DNA of 64,000 nt from CBDFHF01 sp965247565 (lineage in GTDB: Bacteria; Pseudomonadota; Gammaproteobacteria; Methylococcales; Methylomonadaceae). Under the pieces are notes generated by a model. It did no database searches. It was not told the origin of the DNA and saw only the letters and a program-made list of their open reading frames with translations. A program made the translations under genes and the position numbers. Below, in pieces: positions 63,801 to 64,000 of the stretch (its first letter is position 1; the number at the start of each line of letters is the position of its first letter). The DNA lies in the NCBI GenBank assembly GCA_965247565.1, contig CBDFHF010000002.1, positions 186,001 to 250,000 of the forward strand. Reading direction: 5' to 3'.

Positions 63801-64000
63801 AGAAACTATGGCCTCTACCCAGTAGTGATCGCCATTTTTGCAACGATTTTTAACAATGCCTATCCAGGGTTTACCGTTTTGTACGGTTTTCCATAAATCA
63901 TCAAACGCTTCCGGTGGCATATCCGGATGGCGCACAATATTATGGCTATGGCCAATCAGCTCTTCCTCAGTAAAACCGCTGACATCAAGAAATTCGCGGT
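60888..64000 (-). CDS. PAS-containing methyl-accepting chemotaxis protein (5' end outside window)
   Basis: The frame is open to the right edge; at least 1037 residues are seen. It begins inside an Aer-type PAS domain (REFLDVSGFTEEELIGHSH, RHPDMPPEAFDDLW, NGDHYWVEA), whose start lies beyond 64000. A membrane-bounded four-helix domain follows, then a second PAS-like segment (DNSAMAVTVSNEHNLVIYMN). Two long repeats (GPLNVA.HYVDNI.KG.IP..ITDNYNGDFN...GDFRKIVEGVN) come next. The signalling domain and a tail ending DWEEF complete it. The internal PAS suggests redox or energy sensing, by analogy with Aer. cheA and cheW are not visible and probably lie further right. Confidence 0.92.
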   Translation of the reverse strand, partial: REFLDVSGFTEEELIGHSHNIVRHPDMPPEAFDDLWKTVQNGKPWIGIVKNRCKNGDHYWVEAIVSPIVENGQQSGYISVRKKASRQQIEGAQRFHRVLKEGQSVTEKITGKFRNFKRNFTIKSRIINIFVVVALTGSSIGFIGIKGIEDTNMAVQTLYNDRVVPLQQLKTIADMYAVNIVDTSHKVRNGNLNWAEGEINVANALKEVDKQWKAYSATYLVDGEKKLVSEIEPLFVKANTATANLQAILKSQDATRLASFTVNELYPAIDPLSDKINVLTQLQLTVSADVYADAQEDYKLHRNLGILFLFLGTAITAILGRILYQTIMPRVSDAIRYLLASAKGVDHESVLRTGHRDELTDVMDAYRALKARLDFDSAETLSGVNRIKSALDNSAMAVTVSNEHNLVIYMNKEAEKLFQNMSPDIAKRHAGFTVKNMFGQRIGQYLENEADRENFMQELTQSKLINTEMAGRHLQLILNPVYDDKDGSYLGRMTQWYDRTSEVIAEKEVARLVDAAIAGQLSERVNISILPEGFIHDTGRGINSMLDAVIGPLNVAAHYVDNIAKGKIPEQITDNYNGDFNNIKDNLNTCIDAVNALVQDAALLSKAAVDGRLETRADASRHQGDFRKIVEGVNNTLDAVINPLNVAARYVDNISKGNIPAKITDNYNGDFNTIKDNLNTCIEAVNTLVADVDRLSQAAHDGRVSERANAKAHQGDFRKIVEGVNETLEMIVGPIATVKNAVETINTASKEIAQGNADLSRRTEEQAANLEKTAASMEELSSTVKQNADNAKQANQLAVTASGVAIKGGEVVSEVVTTMANINTSAKKIEDIISVIDGIAFQTNILALNAAVEAARAGEQGRGFAVVAGEVRNLAQRSASAAKEIKELIADSVSKTAEGTKQVENAGETMKEIVSSVRRVTDIISEIAAASSEQSAGIEQVNDAVMKMDDMTQQNTALVEEAAAAAESLMEQADELMNAVSVFRLEGESQHVRSTERRVVSNPMRSTATKPVVASFKPAKAAPMKTGTTDSDWEEF
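61039..61861 (-). repeat. shared receptor signalling-domain block, copy 2
   Basis: Encodes the same 274 residues as 58135-58957 in the neighbouring receptor gene, with only synonymous differences seen by eye. Confidence 0.85.

Overview
This window comes from a gammaproteobacterial chromosome of moderate GC. The evidence is the hslVU-DUF971-ubiE-ubiJ-ubiB block, ThiC under a TPP riboswitch, TruD, PatZ-type acetyl-CoA ligase/GNAT protein, and a CheY/CheZ/CheB/CheD/CheR set. A methanotroph-like or similar aquatic member is plausible from the gene mix, but there is no methane oxidation gene here, so this is only a guess. No rRNA, tRNA or CRISPR array was recognised.

Layout. (1) 1-4937: a heme d1 biosynthesis operon: the end of a NirN/NirS-type protein, two small c-type cytochromes (the second is NirC), a DUF2380 protein, NirF, and the four siroheme decarboxylase subunits NirD, L, G and H. 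(2) 5399-17266: a compact amidoligase/transglutaminase/proteasome-homologue system: two circularly permuted ATP-grasp enzymes with alpha-E partners (one pair split, one fused), three transglutaminase-like proteins (one is the 1132-residue DUF2126 type), a ParA-like P-loop ATPase, and a convergent Anbu peptidase. This is the most interesting system in the window. (3) 17590-23636: a DUF2959 lipoprotein, then the second proteasome relative HslV with its unfoldase HslU, then DUF971 and ubiquinone genes ubiE, ubiJ, ubiB. (4) 23651-27596: universal stress protein, thiC with its TPP riboswitch, truD. (5) 27664-30645: a winged-helix/CBS/PAS regulator divergent from a BLUF blue-light sensor. (6) 30808-37616: a large class A-type penicillin-binding protein, a DHH phosphoesterase, a polysaccharide flippase and an AI-2E-type transporter. 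(7) 37813-43091: a cysteine-containing PAS-like protein and a 1526-residue CheB-CheR-PAS-GGDEF-EAL hybrid. (8) 43377-48179: OmpA-like lipoprotein with a hexapeptide-repeat tail, a decayed lspA remnant, a small lipoprotein, and a membrane-protein gene split by an IS66 element. (9) 48212-64000, all on the minus strand: PatZ-like protein, then (in transcription order) three chemoreceptors, cheR, cheD, cheB, cheY and cheZ.

How they work together. The nir genes make heme d1 for a cd1 enzyme. In the ATP-grasp/alpha-E/transglutaminase/Anbu cluster, known comparative work suggests peptide synthesis and conjugation coupled to proteolysis, but the substrates are unknown. The chemotaxis block is a nearly complete adaptation and signal-termination module: all three receptors end in a xWxEF pentapeptide of the kind that tethers CheR/CheB. 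CheA and CheW are not in the window and probably lie beyond position 64000. Recent genome change is visible as the IS66 insertion with its target duplication, the lspA remnant, and a block of identical protein sequence shared by two receptors.
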